In this document: piece after piece, positions 6,888-15,709 of the stretch
How positions within the stretch are numbered: position 1 is the first letter of the stretch
Layout: the number at the start of each line of letters is the position of its first letter
DNA from: Bacteroidales bacterium
GTDB lineage: Bacteria; Bacteroidota; Bacteroidia; Bacteroidales; UBA932
DNA: 41,023 bases
Assembly (NCBI GenBank): GCA_017454335.1
Contig: JAFTDE010000037.1
Location: 1 to 41,023, forward strand
Reading direction: 5' to 3'
Translations under genes and position numbers: made by a program
Notes under the pieces: generated by a model
Seen by the model: the letters and a program-made list of their open reading frames with translations, nothing else
What the model was told of the DNA's origin: nothing
Databases searched by the model: none

Positions 6888-8543
6888 ATGGAATTCAAGT
6901 CTGTCAATAAGATCCTCCAGGCGAGTTTCCAGGAGAACTGGGAGCGTTATGCCTTGTCCAACTACCAGGGGACGACCCTCTGTTACAAGGATGTCGCCAC
7001 GCGTGTCCGCTGGCTGCACATCGCTTTCGAACACTGCGGTCTGCAGAAAGGGGACAAGGTGGCGCTTTGTTCGCGGAATCAGGCGAACTGGGGCGTCTGC
7101 TTCCTGGCCGCCATGACCTATGGTGCCGTGCCTGTGCCCCTCCTGCATGAATTCAAGCCGGAGAACATCCACTTCCTGGTGAACCACAGCGAGGCGAAGG
7201 TGCTGTTCGTGGACGAGGTGATCTGGGAGGGCCTGTCCGAGACGGAAATGCCGGACCTGCAGGTCATCGTGCAGATGAACACGCTGCAGCTGCTGTACGC
7301 CAAGGATCCCGAGAATGCCAGTTTCATCGCAGGTATTCCCGAACTGTTCCGCCAGCAGTATCCGGACGGATTCCAGCCCTGCCACCTGGATTATTATGAG
7401 GACCAGCCGGACGAACTGGCGCTGATCAACTATACCTCCGGCACGTCCGGATTCTCCAAGGGCGTCATGCTGTCGTACCGGAATGTCTATGCCAACCTGC
7501 GCTGCGCCCGCTACGAGGCGGAGCCGCAGATGAACTGCGAATCCGAAGTAGTTTCGATGCTGCCTTCGGCACACATGTACGGCATGATGTTCGAGTTCCT
7601 CTTCGAGATGACGATCGGTGCGCACGTCCATTTCCTGACCCGTGTTCCCAGTCCGAAGGTCATCCTGAAGGCTTTTTCCGAGATCCATCCGGACATCATC
7701 ATCGCGGTGCCGCTGATCATCGAGAAGGTGTACAAGTCGCAGATCAAGCCCCTCGTGGACCGCAACAAGTTCTATCTGAGCATCCCGATCCTGGGGCAGG
7801 CGGTCCAGAAGAAGATACGCAACGGACTGATCAACGCATTCGGCGGCCGTTTCGAGGAGGTGATCCTGGGCGGCGCCGCCTTCAACCCCGAGGTCGAGAC
7901 CTTCCTGCGCAAGATCCATTTCCCCTTCACGGTCGGTTACGGCATGACGGAATGTGCGCCGCTGATCACCTACGCCAAGTGGTACCGGACCAAGAAGGGA
8001 TCCTGCGGCCGTCCCATCGGCGGCTGCCAGATCCGCATCGATTCCAAGAATCCGCACAAGGAACCCGGCGAAGTCCAGATCAAGGGCGACAATGTCTTCA
8101 TGGGATACTACAAGAACCGCGAGGCGACCAAGGCGTCGTTCACCAACGACGACTGGTTCAAGACGGGGGACATCGGCGTCATGGATTCGGAAGGATACCT
8201 GTACCTGCGCGGACGCTCCAAGTGCATGATCCTGGGGCCGTCGGGCCAGAACATCTATCCCGAGGAACTCGAGGCGGTCATCAACAACGTCAGTTACGTG
8301 GTGGATTCGCTGGTAATCGACGATGACGGCGGCCTGACGGCGCTGATCTATCCGGATTACAAGCAGGCGACGCTGGACGGCATGACGGGCGAGGAACTGG
8401 AGGAACGCATCCAGACTTCGCTGCCCGAGATCAACAAGCTCCTGCCCTCCTATGCGAACATCCGCAAGATCGAGTTCCTGCCCGAGGACTTCGAGCGCAC
8501 CCCCAAGAAGAGCATCAAACGATATCTATACCAACGCAAGTAA
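6888..8543 (+). CDS. fadD: Long-chain fatty acid-CoA ligase (AMP-binding)
   Basis: This 551-residue member of the adenylate-forming family joins a fatty acid to CoA through an acyl-AMP intermediate, at the inner face of the membrane. Visible motifs in order: the ATP-binding NYTSGTSGFSKGVMLS at about residues 182-197, the A5-type YGMTECAP near 352, GYYKNREAT, the ATP-ribose binding DWFKTGDIG near 425, LRGRSKCMI, and a C-terminal lysine in TPKKSIKRY expected to be catalytic. The length fits Bacteroidales long-chain acyl-CoA synthetases. It sits 5 bases after the lipoprotein gene, and its TAA overlaps the ATG of the dCMP deaminase gene by one base (TAATG), so the genes are co-transcribed. Substrate chain length is inferred from family similarity only. 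Confidence 0.9.
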   Translation: MEFKSVNKILQASFQENWERYALSNYQGTTLCYKDVATRVRWLHIAFEHCGLQKGDKVALCSRNQANWGVCFLAAMTYGAVPVPLLHEFKPENIHFLVNHSEAKVLFVDEVIWEGLSETEMPDLQVIVQMNTLQLLYAKDPENASFIAGIPELFRQQYPDGFQPCHLDYYEDQPDELALINYTSGTSGFSKGVMLSYRNVYANLRCARYEAEPQMNCESEVVSMLPSAHMYGMMFEFLFEMTIGAHVHFLTRVPSPKVILKAFSEIHPDIIIAVPLIIEKVYKSQIKPLVDRNKFYLSIPILGQAVQKKIRNGLINAFGGRFEEVILGGAAFNPEVETFLRKIHFPFTVGYGMTECAPLITYAKWYRTKKGSCGRPIGGCQIRIDSKNPHKEPGEVQIKGDNVFMGYYKNREATKASFTNDDWFKTGDIGVMDSEGYLYLRGRSKCMILGPSGQNIYPEELEAVINNVSYVVDSLVIDDDGGLTALIYPDYKQATLDGMTGEELEERIQTSLPEINKLLPSYANIRKIEFLPEDFERTPKKSIKRYLYQRK

Positions 8544-8947
8544 TGAACAAATTCGACGACAAATACCTGCAGATGGCGGCCATCTGGGCCCAGAATTCCT
8601 ATTGCAAGCGCCGCCAGGTGGGCGCGCTGATCGTCAAGGACCGGATGATCATCTCGGATGGTTACAACGGTACGCCGTCGGGCTTCGAGAACATCTGCGA
8701 GGACGAGAACGGCGTGACCAAACCCTATGTGCTGCATGCCGAGGCCAATGCCATCTCCAAGGTGGCCAAATCCGGCAACAGCGCCGAGGGCTCCACGCTA
8801 TACATCACGGCTTCGCCCTGCATGGAGTGTGCGAAACTGATCATCCAGGCCGGTATCCGCCGCGTCGTCTATCGGGACGAGTATCGCCTGACGGACGGGG
8901 TGGACCTGCTGCGCCGGGCCGGTATTGAAGTCGAAAAAGTGGACTGA
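8543..8947 (+). CDS. Deoxycytidylate (dCMP) deaminase
   Basis: The 134-residue zinc-dependent cytidine-deaminase fold has HAEANAI (His and Glu of the active site, about residues 74-80) and ASPCMECA (two zinc cysteines). Together these match dCMP deaminase/ComEB proteins, which make dUMP for dTTP synthesis. The insert after YNGTPSGFENICEDENG agrees with the dCMP rather than the tRNA-adenosine deaminase branch. The start codon overlaps the stop of the acyl-CoA ligase gene, and the S41 protease follows 4 bases after its stop. Thymidylate kinase in the same pathway lies at 34584 in another unit. Confidence 0.9.
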   Translation: MNKFDDKYLQMAAIWAQNSYCKRRQVGALIVKDRMIISDGYNGTPSGFENICEDENGVTKPYVLHAEANAISKVAKSGNSAEGSTLYITASPCMECAKLIIQAGIRRVVYRDEYRLTDGVDLLRRAGIEVEKVD

Positions 8948-8951
8948 GCCT

Positions 8952-10472
8952 ATGCAGAAGAATACATGGCTGGTCGCCCTGCTGGGCGTGCTGATCGGCG
9001 CGCTGCTGGTGCTGACCATCGACAAGTGGGTCGGAAACCGCCGCCTGCGCGTGCAGCAATCGGACTGGAGCAAACTCAATCTGGTCCTGCAGCAGGTGGA
9101 TGAGAATTATGTGGACAGCGTGGACCACGCCTCGGTCGGGGAAGCCGCCATCGTGGCGGCGCTGGCCAAGCTGGATCCGCATTCGATTTATATGCCTCCG
9201 ACTACGCTGGAGGAATCGGAAACCGAGCTGGCCGGCAATTTCGACGGCATCGGCATCCAGTTCAACGTGCCGAACGACACGGCCATCGTGCTGGAGGTGA
9301 TTCCCGGCGGGCCGTCCGAGAAGATCGGCTTGCAGCCCGGTGACCGCCTGCTGCGGGTGAACGAAACCAATATCGCGGGCGTCAAATTCCCGCAGGACAG
9401 CATCGTGGGGCGCATCAAGGGCCCGGCCGGAACCAAGGTGACGGTCACCGTGGGGCGAGGAAAGGACCTGATTCCCTTCGAAATCACCCGCGGCAAGATT
9501 CCCCTCCATTCGGTGGACGCCGCCTTCATGCTGGACGATACGACCGCGTATCTCAAACTGTCCAAGTTCTCCCGGACTTCGTTCAACGAGGTGGGGGAGG
9601 CGAGCCTCAGCCTGCTGGACCAGGGCATGAAGAAGATGATCTTCGACCTGCGCGGCAATACCGGCGGATTCTTCGACCAGGCGCTGAACCTGTCGAACCT
9701 CTTCCTGCACCGGGGCCAGCAGATCGTCTATATGGAAGGGCTGCACCGTAAGCGTGAAGATTACAAGGCGGACGGACGCGGCATCCTGCAGGATGTCCGG
9801 CTGGTCGTGCTGATCGACGAGGGCTCCGCTTCTTCGAGCGAGATCCTCTCCGGTGCGCTGCAGGACAACCACCGCGCGACCATCGTCGGCCGCCGCTCCT
9901 TCGGCAAAGGGCTGGTCCAGGAGCCCGTCTATTTCAGCGACGGATCCGGCCTGCGCATTACCGTGGCGCGTTTCTACACGCCTTCGGGGCGCTGTATCCA
10001 GAAACCCTACGGCGAGGATTACGACTACGAGGTCCTGCGCCGCTACGAGGGCGGGGAGATGCTGGCGGCGGACAGCATGAAGGTCGAGAACGGCGGCATC
10101 CTCCCGGATGTGTTCGTGCCCATCGATACGACCCGTGCCTCGCGCTTCTTCATCGACTGCCGCAACAAGGCGACGACGATGCGCTTCGCCTCCGCCTTCT
10201 TCGATGCACACCGGGAAGAACTCGGCGCGATCGACGATTTCAATGCCCTGATCCGCTTCCTGGACCGTTCCGACCTGGAACGCCAGTTCCTCGATTTCGC
10301 ACAGAAGGTGGACGGCCTGACCCCCGCGGCCGGGGGCTGGGGCGAAGACAAGCCCTATCTGATGGCGCAGGTGCGCGCCCTGGTCGGCCGGTACAGCAAA
10401 TTGGGCGACAATGCCTATTATCACCTGTACCTGCCCGTTGACCGGGATGTCGCGGCGGCTATTGCGCTATAA
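8952..10472 (+). CDS. S41 family C-terminal processing protease
   Basis: The protein has 506 residues. Residues about 5-25 form an uncleaved signal anchor, placing the enzyme in the periplasm. A PDZ domain follows (about residues 80-175, with GIGIQFNV and the GDRLLRVNE turn). The S41 peptidase core has Ser294 in DEGSASSSE and Lys319 in RRSFGKGLVQ, 25 residues apart as in the CtpA/Prc Ser-Lys dyad. Such enzymes trim or degrade envelope proteins from their C-termini. The start ATG 8952 was chosen over an in-frame upstream start because it begins the signal anchor. Its last 14 bases overlap the tonB-like gene on the other strand. Confidence 0.92.
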   Translation: MQKNTWLVALLGVLIGALLVLTIDKWVGNRRLRVQQSDWSKLNLVLQQVDENYVDSVDHASVGEAAIVAALAKLDPHSIYMPPTTLEESETELAGNFDGIGIQFNVPNDTAIVLEVIPGGPSEKIGLQPGDRLLRVNETNIAGVKFPQDSIVGRIKGPAGTKVTVTVGRGKDLIPFEITRGKIPLHSVDAAFMLDDTTAYLKLSKFSRTSFNEVGEASLSLLDQGMKKMIFDLRGNTGGFFDQALNLSNLFLHRGQQIVYMEGLHRKREDYKADGRGILQDVRLVVLIDEGSASSSEILSGALQDNHRATIVGRRSFGKGLVQEPVYFSDGSGLRITVARFYTPSGRCIQKPYGEDYDYEVLRRYEGGEMLAADSMKVENGGILPDVFVPIDTTRASRFFIDCRNKATTMRFASAFFDAHREELGAIDDFNALIRFLDRSDLERQFLDFAQKVDGLTPAAGGWGEDKPYLMAQVRALVGRYSKLGDNAYYHLYLPVDRDVAAAIAL

Positions 10473-11178
10473 ACTGATACAGGATATACCCCGTCTGACG
10501 GGCGGGTGCGCCGGGATCCGAGGAGAACTTGGACAGGCGCGCCGCGCGGATGGCGAAACTGCGCAGGCAGTTGTCCGCCGCGGATTCGCTTTCGTCCACC
10601 TTGGCCAGGACCACCGTCCCGGCGTTGTCCACCGTGATGTTCACCTTGACTTTGCCTTCCCCGTAGCAGCGGTAGGCAGGGATCGGCAGGTGACTGGCCC
10701 GGCGGCCGGTCAGTTCGTACGAGAGGACGGAGGGACCGGAATAATGGTTTTCTGCGGGGGGATCGGGATCCTTGGTCCCGGCGGGATCCGGTCCCGGATC
10801 CGCCACGTCCTCGTCCGGGGCGGAGAATCCGCCGGACAGTTCCTGCTGCAGGCGCTCGGCGTCGGCATACAACTGCGCGGCGTCCGTGTTCCGGTCGTCG
10901 CGCAGTTCGCCCCGGTTGACGGCGATGTTGCGGATCGGCGTGGTGCCGACGCCCTGTTCGGCCAGCATCTCTTCCAGCTGGCGGTTGACTTCCTGTTTGA
11001 ATTCGAGTTCCTGCTGCAGGCGTTCGATCTCTTCGAGTTTGGAAAAATCCAGCACGAACGAAGTTTCGCTCCGCAGCTGACGGCCCAGTTGCACGACCAG
11101 CAGGATGATCAGCACCGCCAGGTGTACAATGACGGTGACGTACAATCCTGCCCGGTCGGCTTTGGGAATCCGTCTCAC
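10459..11178 (-). CDS. TonB-like energy transducer
   Basis: The protein has 239 residues. A single N-terminal transmembrane helix (about residues 13-31) is followed by a charged coiled-coil stretch, a short Asp/Pro-rich linker (DPGPDPAGTKDPDPP), and a C-terminal domain whose PIPAYRCYGEGKVKVNITVDNAG and DNCLRSFAIRAARLSKF segments match TonB C-terminal folds. Such proteins carry proton-motive energy from ExbB/ExbD to outer-membrane transporters. The linker is short for TonB, so reach across the periplasm may depend on the coiled coil. It starts inside the end of the uridine kinase gene (ATGA overlap). An ExbB/ExbD cluster lies 2.1 kb upstream on the same strand. Confidence 0.8.
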   Translation of the reverse strand: MRRIPKADRAGLYVTVIVHLAVLIILLVVQLGRQLRSETSFVLDFSKLEEIERLQQELEFKQEVNRQLEEMLAEQGVGTTPIRNIAVNRGELRDDRNTDAAQLYADAERLQQELSGGFSAPDEDVADPGPDPAGTKDPDPPAENHYSGPSVLSYELTGRRASHLPIPAYRCYGEGKVKVNITVDNAGTVVLAKVDESESAADNCLRSFAIRAARLSKFSSDPGAPARQTGYILYQFIAQ

Positions 11179-11795
11179 TGCGCCTTCTTCAGCTCTTTCT
11201 CGATGGCGGTCGTGATGAGGTCGATGGCGACCTTGTTGTGGCCGCCCTGGGGGATGATGATATCCGCGTAGCGCTTGCTGGGCTCGATGAACTGCAGGTA
11301 CATCGGTTTGACCGTGCGCGTGTAGCGCTCGATGACCCAGTGGACGTCCTTGCCGCGCTCGGAGATGTCGCGGGCCATGACGCGCATCAGGCGGTCGTCG
11401 TCATCCGCATCCACGAAGATCTTGATGTCCATCTGGTCGCGGAGTTCCGGGCAGTTGAAGATCAGGATGCCTTCGATGATGATGACGTCGGCCGGCTCGA
11501 CCGTGACCGTCTCGGTCTTGGACCGGCTGCAGGAGATGTACGAATACACCGGCTGGTGGATGGTCTTGCCGGATTTCAGCTGGGACAGCTGGTCGCACAG
11601 CAGTTCCCAGTCGATGGAATCCGGGTGGTCGAAGTTGTGGGCACGCTTCTCCTCGTCGGTCAGGTCGCTGGAGTCCTTGTAGTAGGAATCCTGCGGGATG
11701 ACGACGACTTTTTCGTGTCTCAGGCGGCTGGTGATGGCTTTGACCACCGTCGTTTTGCCGGAGCCGGATCCACCGGCGATACCAATGACTAACAT
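11175..11795 (-). CDS. udk: Uridine kinase
   Basis: At 206 residues, this phosphorylates uridine and cytidine to UMP and CMP in pyrimidine salvage. The P-loop GGSGSGKTT lies at residues 8-16. QDSYYKD, FDHPDSIDW and the EGILIF strand are characteristic of uridine kinase/phosphoribulokinase-type enzymes, and the length equals that of typical bacterial Udk. It lies 12 bases downstream of asnS and overlaps the tonB-like gene by 4 bases, so the three are probably co-transcribed. Confidence 0.93.
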   Translation of the reverse strand: MLVIGIAGGSGSGKTTVVKAITSRLRHEKVVVIPQDSYYKDSSDLTDEEKRAHNFDHPDSIDWELLCDQLSQLKSGKTIHQPVYSYISCSRSKTETVTVEPADVIIIEGILIFNCPELRDQMDIKIFVDADDDDRLMRVMARDISERGKDVHWVIERYTRTVKPMYLQFIEPSKRYADIIIPQGGHNKVAIDLITTAIEKELKKAQ

Positions 11796-11807
11796 GGCTT
11801 TTCCTTG

Positions 11808-13232
11808 CTAGAATTCGCAGTTCTTGGGGGTACGCGGGAAGGGGATGACGTCCCGGATGTTGGTCATGCCGGTGACGAACAGCAGCAGGCGCTCGAATCC
11901 CAGGCCGAATCCGCTGTGCGGGCAGCTGCCGAAGCGGCGGGTGTCGAGGTACCACTCGAGGGTGCGGCGGCTCATCTTCAGCTCGTCGATGCGGGTCTCC
12001 AGCTTCTGCAGGTCGGCTTCGCGCTCGGATCCGCCGATGATCTCGCCGATCTTCGGGAAGAGGATGTCCATGGCGCGGACGGTCTTGCCGTTCTCGTCCT
12101 GCTTCATGTAGAAGGCCTTGATGTCCTTGGGATAGCCCGTCAGGATGACCGGACGCTTGAAGTGCTTCTCGACCAGGTAGCGCTCGTGCTCGCTCTGCAG
12201 GTCGACGCCCCAGTACACCGGGTATTCGAACTGCACGCCGTTCTTGACGGCTTCTTCCAGGATGCGGATGCCCTCGGTGTACTCCAGCCGCACGAAGTCG
12301 GTGGAGATGACGCTCTTCAGGCGCTCGATCAGGCCGCCGTCCTCGCCGCCCGTGCCGTTGTCATAGCGGTCGTTGAGGAACTTGATGTCGTCATAGCAGT
12401 TCTCCAGGGCGTAACGGACCAGGTGTTTGATGAAGTCTTCGGCCAGGTCCATGTTGTCTTTGATGTCGTAGAAGGCCATTTCCGGCTCGATCATCCAGAA
12501 CTCCGCCAGGTGGCGCGGGGTGTTGGAATTCTCGGCCCGGAAGGTCGGACCGAAGGTGTAGATCTCGCCCAGCGCCGTGGCGCCCAGCTCGCCTTCCAGC
12601 TGGCCGCTGACGGTCAGGGAAGTCTGCTTGCCGAAGAAGTCCTTGCTGAAGTCCGGCTGGCCCTTCTTGTTCTTGGGGACGTTGTTCAGGTCCAGGGTCG
12701 TCACCTGGAACATCTGGCCGGCGCCTTCGGCGTCGGAAGCCGTGATCAGCGGGGTGTTCAGGTAGACAAAGCCCTTGGAATGGAAATACGAGTGGATGGC
12801 GAAGGCCATCTGGCTGCGCAGGCGCAGGATGGCGCCGAAGGTGTTCGTGCGCGGGCGCATGTGCGCGACCGTGCGCAGGTATTCAAAGGAAGTGTCCTTC
12901 TTCTGCAGCGGGAAACGCATCGGATCGCAGGGGCCGTACACCTCGATCTCATCCGCCTGGATCTCCACGGCCTGGCCGCTGCCCACGGACTCGACCAGGC
13001 GTCCCTGCACGCGCAGGCATGCTCCGGTCGTCACCTGGGCCAGAAGCGCCTCGTCCGTGCGGGTCTTGTCCACCACAATCTGGATATTGTTGATGGTCGA
13101 ACCGTCGTTGAGTGCAATGAATGCGATTTCCTTGTTGCCTCGTTTGGTGCGGACCCAACCTTTGGCGACCACCTCTCCTCCTGCCTGCATCTGCAGCAGG
13201 TCCTTCACTTTCGATCTTTGTATTTCTTTCAT
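11808..13232 (-). CDS. asnS: Asparagine-tRNA ligase
   Basis: This 474-residue class IIb aminoacyl-tRNA synthetase charges tRNA-Asn. An N-terminal OB-fold ([24 protein letters not shown]) binds the anticodon. The catalytic core shows [28 protein letters not shown] (motif 2 region) and [15 protein letters not shown] (motif 3). The C-terminal FPRTP is the usual ending of AsnRS/AspRS catalytic domains. The gene starts 20 bases after the terminator of the exb cluster. No good -7 box is visible in that gap, so expression may rely on read-through or an atypical promoter. Confidence 0.95.
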   Translation of the reverse strand: MKEIQRSKVKDLLQMQAGGEVVAKGWVRTKRGNKEIAFIALNDGSTINNIQIVVDKTRTDEALLAQVTTGACLRVQGRLVESVGSGQAVEIQADEIEVYGPCDPMRFPLQKKDTSFEYLRTVAHMRPRTNTFGAILRLRSQMAFAIHSYFHSKGFVYLNTPLITASDAEGAGQMFQVTTLDLNNVPKNKKGQPDFSKDFFGKQTSLTVSGQLEGELGATALGEIYTFGPTFRAENSNTPRHLAEFWMIEPEMAFYDIKDNMDLAEDFIKHLVRYALENCYDDIKFLNDRYDNGTGGEDGGLIERLKSVISTDFVRLEYTEGIRILEEAVKNGVQFEYPVYWGVDLQSEHERYLVEKHFKRPVILTGYPKDIKAFYMKQDENGKTVRAMDILFPKIGEIIGGSEREADLQKLETRIDELKMSRRTLEWYLDTRRFGSCPHSGFGLGFERLLLFVTGMTNIRDVIPFPRTPKNCEF

Positions 13233-13251
13233 TTTGGCTTTGCTGGATTTT

Positions 13252-13281
13252 AAAAAGCAGCCCTCATTAAAGGGGGCTGCT
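13252..13281 (-). terminator. Terminator of the exbB-exbD cluster
   Basis: Read on the minus strand: AGCAGCCC, a 10-base loop, GGGCTGCT, then TTTTA. On the plus strand the stem arms are 13256-13263 and 13274-13281. It separates the second exbD from asnS. Confidence 0.85.
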
Positions 13282-13303
13282 CGGTATCAGTCGGAAACCA
13301 GGT

Positions 13304-13774
13304 TTAGTTTCCGGTTTTTCTTGCTGAGTACATGATCTTCAGCGCGGAGCAGCGTCTGAGCTCCTGCTTGACATCTGTAACGATACCCATTCTGACATCT
13401 TGGTCCGCGCGGATGCTGACGGTCATGAACTGACGGTCGGCTTCGCTCTTGGAGTCACGCTCCGCAGCGATGAAGTCGCGGATGTCGTCGGTCGTCTTGA
13501 AGGAATCGTTCAACTGGATACGGGCATCCGTACCGTACTGGGCCTGCATGGCCGGGATCGGGGTACCGATGTTGATGTATGAGTTGAGGTCTTTCCGTTC
13601 GAGTTTGACGACTTCGGATGCCTCAGGGACCTTGACCATAACCTTGTTCTCGGTCTCACGCATCTGCGTGGTGACCATGAAGAAGAACAGGAGCATGAAG
13701 ACAATATCGGACAGGGAACTGCTGGTCATCGCCGGCACTTCCTTCTTGTTGTTACTTCCACCGAATTTTGACAT
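13304..13774 (-). CDS. exbD: ExbD/TolR-family protein (second copy)
   Basis: The protein has 156 residues, with one transmembrane helix at about 22-40 (SLSDIVFMLLFFFMVTT). Its aspartate (SSSLSD) is the conserved proton-relay residue of ExbD/TolR. A periplasmic domain follows. With ExbB it forms the proton-driven motor that energises TonB. It lies 15 bases downstream of another ExbD gene, and the two differ strongly in their periplasmic domains, so they may form a heteromeric ExbD pair rather than a recent duplication. It is the last gene before the terminator. Confidence 0.88.
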   Translation of the reverse strand: MSKFGGSNNKKEVPAMTSSSLSDIVFMLLFFFMVTTQMRETENKVMVKVPEASEVVKLERKDLNSYINIGTPIPAMQAQYGTDARIQLNDSFKTTDDIRDFIAAERDSKSEADRQFMTVSIRADQDVRMGIVTDVKQELRRCSALKIMYSARKTGN

Positions 13775-13789
13775 AACTATATCCTCCTG

Positions 13790-14368
13790 TTATCTTTTTG
13801 CAACATCCTTCGGCTCGGCCTCGGAAATGTTCTGGGGTATGGCCTTCTTGACAATGTCCTGCTTCTCCTCATCCAGGAAGGCGAACTTCTTGTTGTAGTT
13901 GCGCATCGAGAAATCGTCGCGGATCTCGTTGATGGCCTTGACAAGTTCGTTCTGGACGGCAATATAGGCCTGGTAACTGGTACCACGGTCATTCTGCAGC
14001 GAGATGACGCCCTTCGAGACAGCGTAGGGACCGAAGCCCTCGATGTCCTGGACTTCCTTCTCGGGAAGGTTCGGGTTGTCAGTCGGGTTGATAAGGAATT
14101 CCTTGATCTTGTCCTTGAGTTGGCTGATGTCTATAGGGTCGCTACCGGCAAGAATCCTATCGGCAGAATTGATCCTCACCACAATGATATTGCGGCGATT
14201 GACCTTCTGATCTTCTACTTTCTGAGTCTGATCCGGCATGGGAGGCAAACGGCGGGAAAGACCGGTCTGGGAACCCATGGTCGTGGTCATCAGGAAGTAG
14301 CACAGCAGCAGGAACGCGATGTCCGCGGTCGAGCTGGTGTTCATTGCTGGTACTTTCTTTTTACCCAT
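13790..14368 (-). CDS. exbD: ExbD/TolR-family protein (first copy)
   Basis: The protein has 192 residues, with one helix at about residues 14-30 (TADIAFLLLCYFLMTTT) carrying the conserved proton-relay Asp16. The long periplasmic region includes a segment (RDDFSMRNYNKKFAFLDEEKQ) beyond the usual ExbD fold, making it about 50 residues longer than E. coli ExbD. It lies 8 bases downstream of the small membrane protein gene. ExbB/ExbD pairs drive TonB-dependent transport; two ExbDs in tandem are common in Bacteroidota clusters. Confidence 0.88.
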   Translation of the reverse strand: MGKKKVPAMNTSSTADIAFLLLCYFLMTTTMGSQTGLSRRLPPMPDQTQKVEDQKVNRRNIIVVRINSADRILAGSDPIDISQLKDKIKEFLINPTDNPNLPEKEVQDIEGFGPYAVSKGVISLQNDRGTSYQAYIAVQNELVKAINEIRDDFSMRNYNKKFAFLDEEKQDIVKKAIPQNISEAEPKDVAKR

Positions 14369-14376
14369 AGTAGTTG

Positions 14377-14820
14377 TTACTTCTTGTTTACAATAGCCAT
14401 ACGGATCTCACCTACGACGATCGCAAGGATGGCGGCGGCGCCGCAGATGTACGTAAGGTTGAGGATCGCATCAGTAAGTTTGAGCGTGCCGGGCGTAACG
14501 GGATCTCCCGTGTAACCTATGGCAGGGGCGCCGGATGCAAGCAGGTAGGAGACCAGGCAGAGGACAGCCGCGCCAACCAGGACGAGGCCGATCCTGACCA
14601 GGCTCTTCGGGTCGTTCACGACGGAAACGATCAGACCGATTACCAGCCAGCAGAACACGGCGATGCCAATCATGATCAAGGCCCAGGTGAGCAGGGCGTT
14701 GGTCGGAGGTAACGCGGTAGGACCGTCGTTGAAACCTGCGACAAAACCCCAGATCAGGATTGCGATGCTGATGAGAATCAGCACCACCATGCCCCATTTG
14801 AAGATTTTATTGAGTTTCAT
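14377..14820 (-). CDS. Small four-helix membrane protein of the exb cluster, function unknown
   Basis: The protein has 147 residues with four predicted membrane helices (about 9-27, 45-68, 76-93, 119-138) and short loops; I see no named domain. It sits between exbB and the first exbD with gaps of 25 and 8 bases, on the same strand and before the shared terminator. It is therefore likely an accessory subunit or assembly factor of the Ton motor. A helix ends in ICGAAAILAIVVGEIRMAIVNKK. The gene order is one I associate with Bacteroidales exb clusters, but no function is known to me. Confidence 0.7.
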   Translation of the reverse strand: MKLNKIFKWGMVVLILISIAILIWGFVAGFNDGPTALPPTNALLTWALIMIGIAVFCWLVIGLIVSVVNDPKSLVRIGLVLVGAAVLCLVSYLLASGAPAIGYTGDPVTPGTLKLTDAILNLTYICGAAAILAIVVGEIRMAIVNKK

Positions 14821-14845
14821 GATAAGAATCTAAACGGGTTTGGTT

Positions 14846-15625
14846 TTACTTTTTCGCAGCGTATTTGGTCAGCGCGTCAACCAGGGAGATGGAAGCGTCC
14901 TCCATGTCGATGGTCAGACGGTCGATCTTGGAGAGGATGTAGTTGTAGAAGACCTGCAGGATCATCGCGACGATCAGACCGCCGACGGTGGTGATAAGGG
15001 CGATCTTCATACCACCCGCAACAACGTTCGGGGAGATATCACCGGCAGCCTGGATGGCATCGAAAGCGTTGATCATACCGATAACGGTTCCGAGGAATCC
15101 GAGGGACGGGGCGATGGCGATGAACAGGGAGATCCAGGTCAGGCCGTTCTCCATTTCGCTCATCTGGACTGAACCGTAGGAAACGACGGTCTTCTCGACG
15201 ACGTCGATACCCTGGTCATAGCGGAGCAGACCCTGATAGAAGATGGAAGCGACAGGACCACGGGTGTTGCGGCAAACATCCTTGGCAGCCTCGATGCCGC
15301 CATTGGCCAGGGCGTCCTCGACCTTCTCGACCAGCTTCTTGGTGTTCGTCTTGCTGAAGGAGAGATAGAGGATACGCTCGATAGCGAGAGCCATACCGAT
15401 GATCAAGCAGATGATGATCAGGGACATGAATCCGGCGCCACCCTCGATGAACTTGGTCTTCAGAGCCTGGTGGAGGGGAACTTCCTCACCGGTACCGTTA
15501 AGAATGCTAGCGGCGCTGACCTGCTCGGTCTGCGGGGCGGCTGCGTTGTCAGCCTGTGCAGATGCAATGCTTGCAGAAGCGGCCATGACGCCGATTACTG
15601 CCAGTAACATGAAAAACTTTTTCAT
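14846..15625 (-). CDS. exbB: ExbB/TolQ/MotA-family proton channel
   Basis: The protein has 259 residues. A cleavable-looking signal (residues 1-24, ending ASA-QA) is followed by a short periplasmic stretch, a first helix near 67-85 (FMSLIIICLIIGMALAIERIL), a cytoplasmic domain, and two helices in the conserved C-terminal block: WISLFIAIAPSLGFLGTVIGMI and ALITTVGGLIVAMILQVFYNYI. These are the pore-lining segments of ExbB. It forms the pentameric channel that with ExbD uses the proton gradient to energise TonB. The extra N-terminal signal is usual in Bacteroidota ExbB. First gene of the cluster. Confidence 0.92.
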   Translation of the reverse strand: MKKFFMLLAVIGVMAASASIASAQADNAAAPQTEQVSAASILNGTGEEVPLHQALKTKFIEGGAGFMSLIIICLIIGMALAIERILYLSFSKTNTKKLVEKVEDALANGGIEAAKDVCRNTRGPVASIFYQGLLRYDQGIDVVEKTVVSYGSVQMSEMENGLTWISLFIAIAPSLGFLGTVIGMINAFDAIQAAGDISPNVVAGGMKIALITTVGGLIVAMILQVFYNYILSKIDRLTIDMEDASISLVDALTKYAAKK

Positions 15626-15685
15626 AACGTGTTTGATAATGTATTAGTTGTAGTTTAATTTGCCATCTAAAACACCGCAATTTAG

Positions 15686-15693
15686 CAAAAATA
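15686..15693 (-). promoter_or_regulatory. -7 box of the exb cluster
   Basis: On the minus strand TATTTTTG fits TAnnTTTG exactly, 60 bases before the exbB start. The -33 box is not convincing; it would fall inside the asparaginase gene end. Confidence 0.45.
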
Positions 15694-15709
15694 TTTCATT
15701 TAACAATAG

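Noticed and set aside
10473-10510. CCCGT/ACGGG hairpin after the S41 protease gene as terminator
   Set aside because: No T-tract and a 3-base loop; lies within the tonB-like gene.
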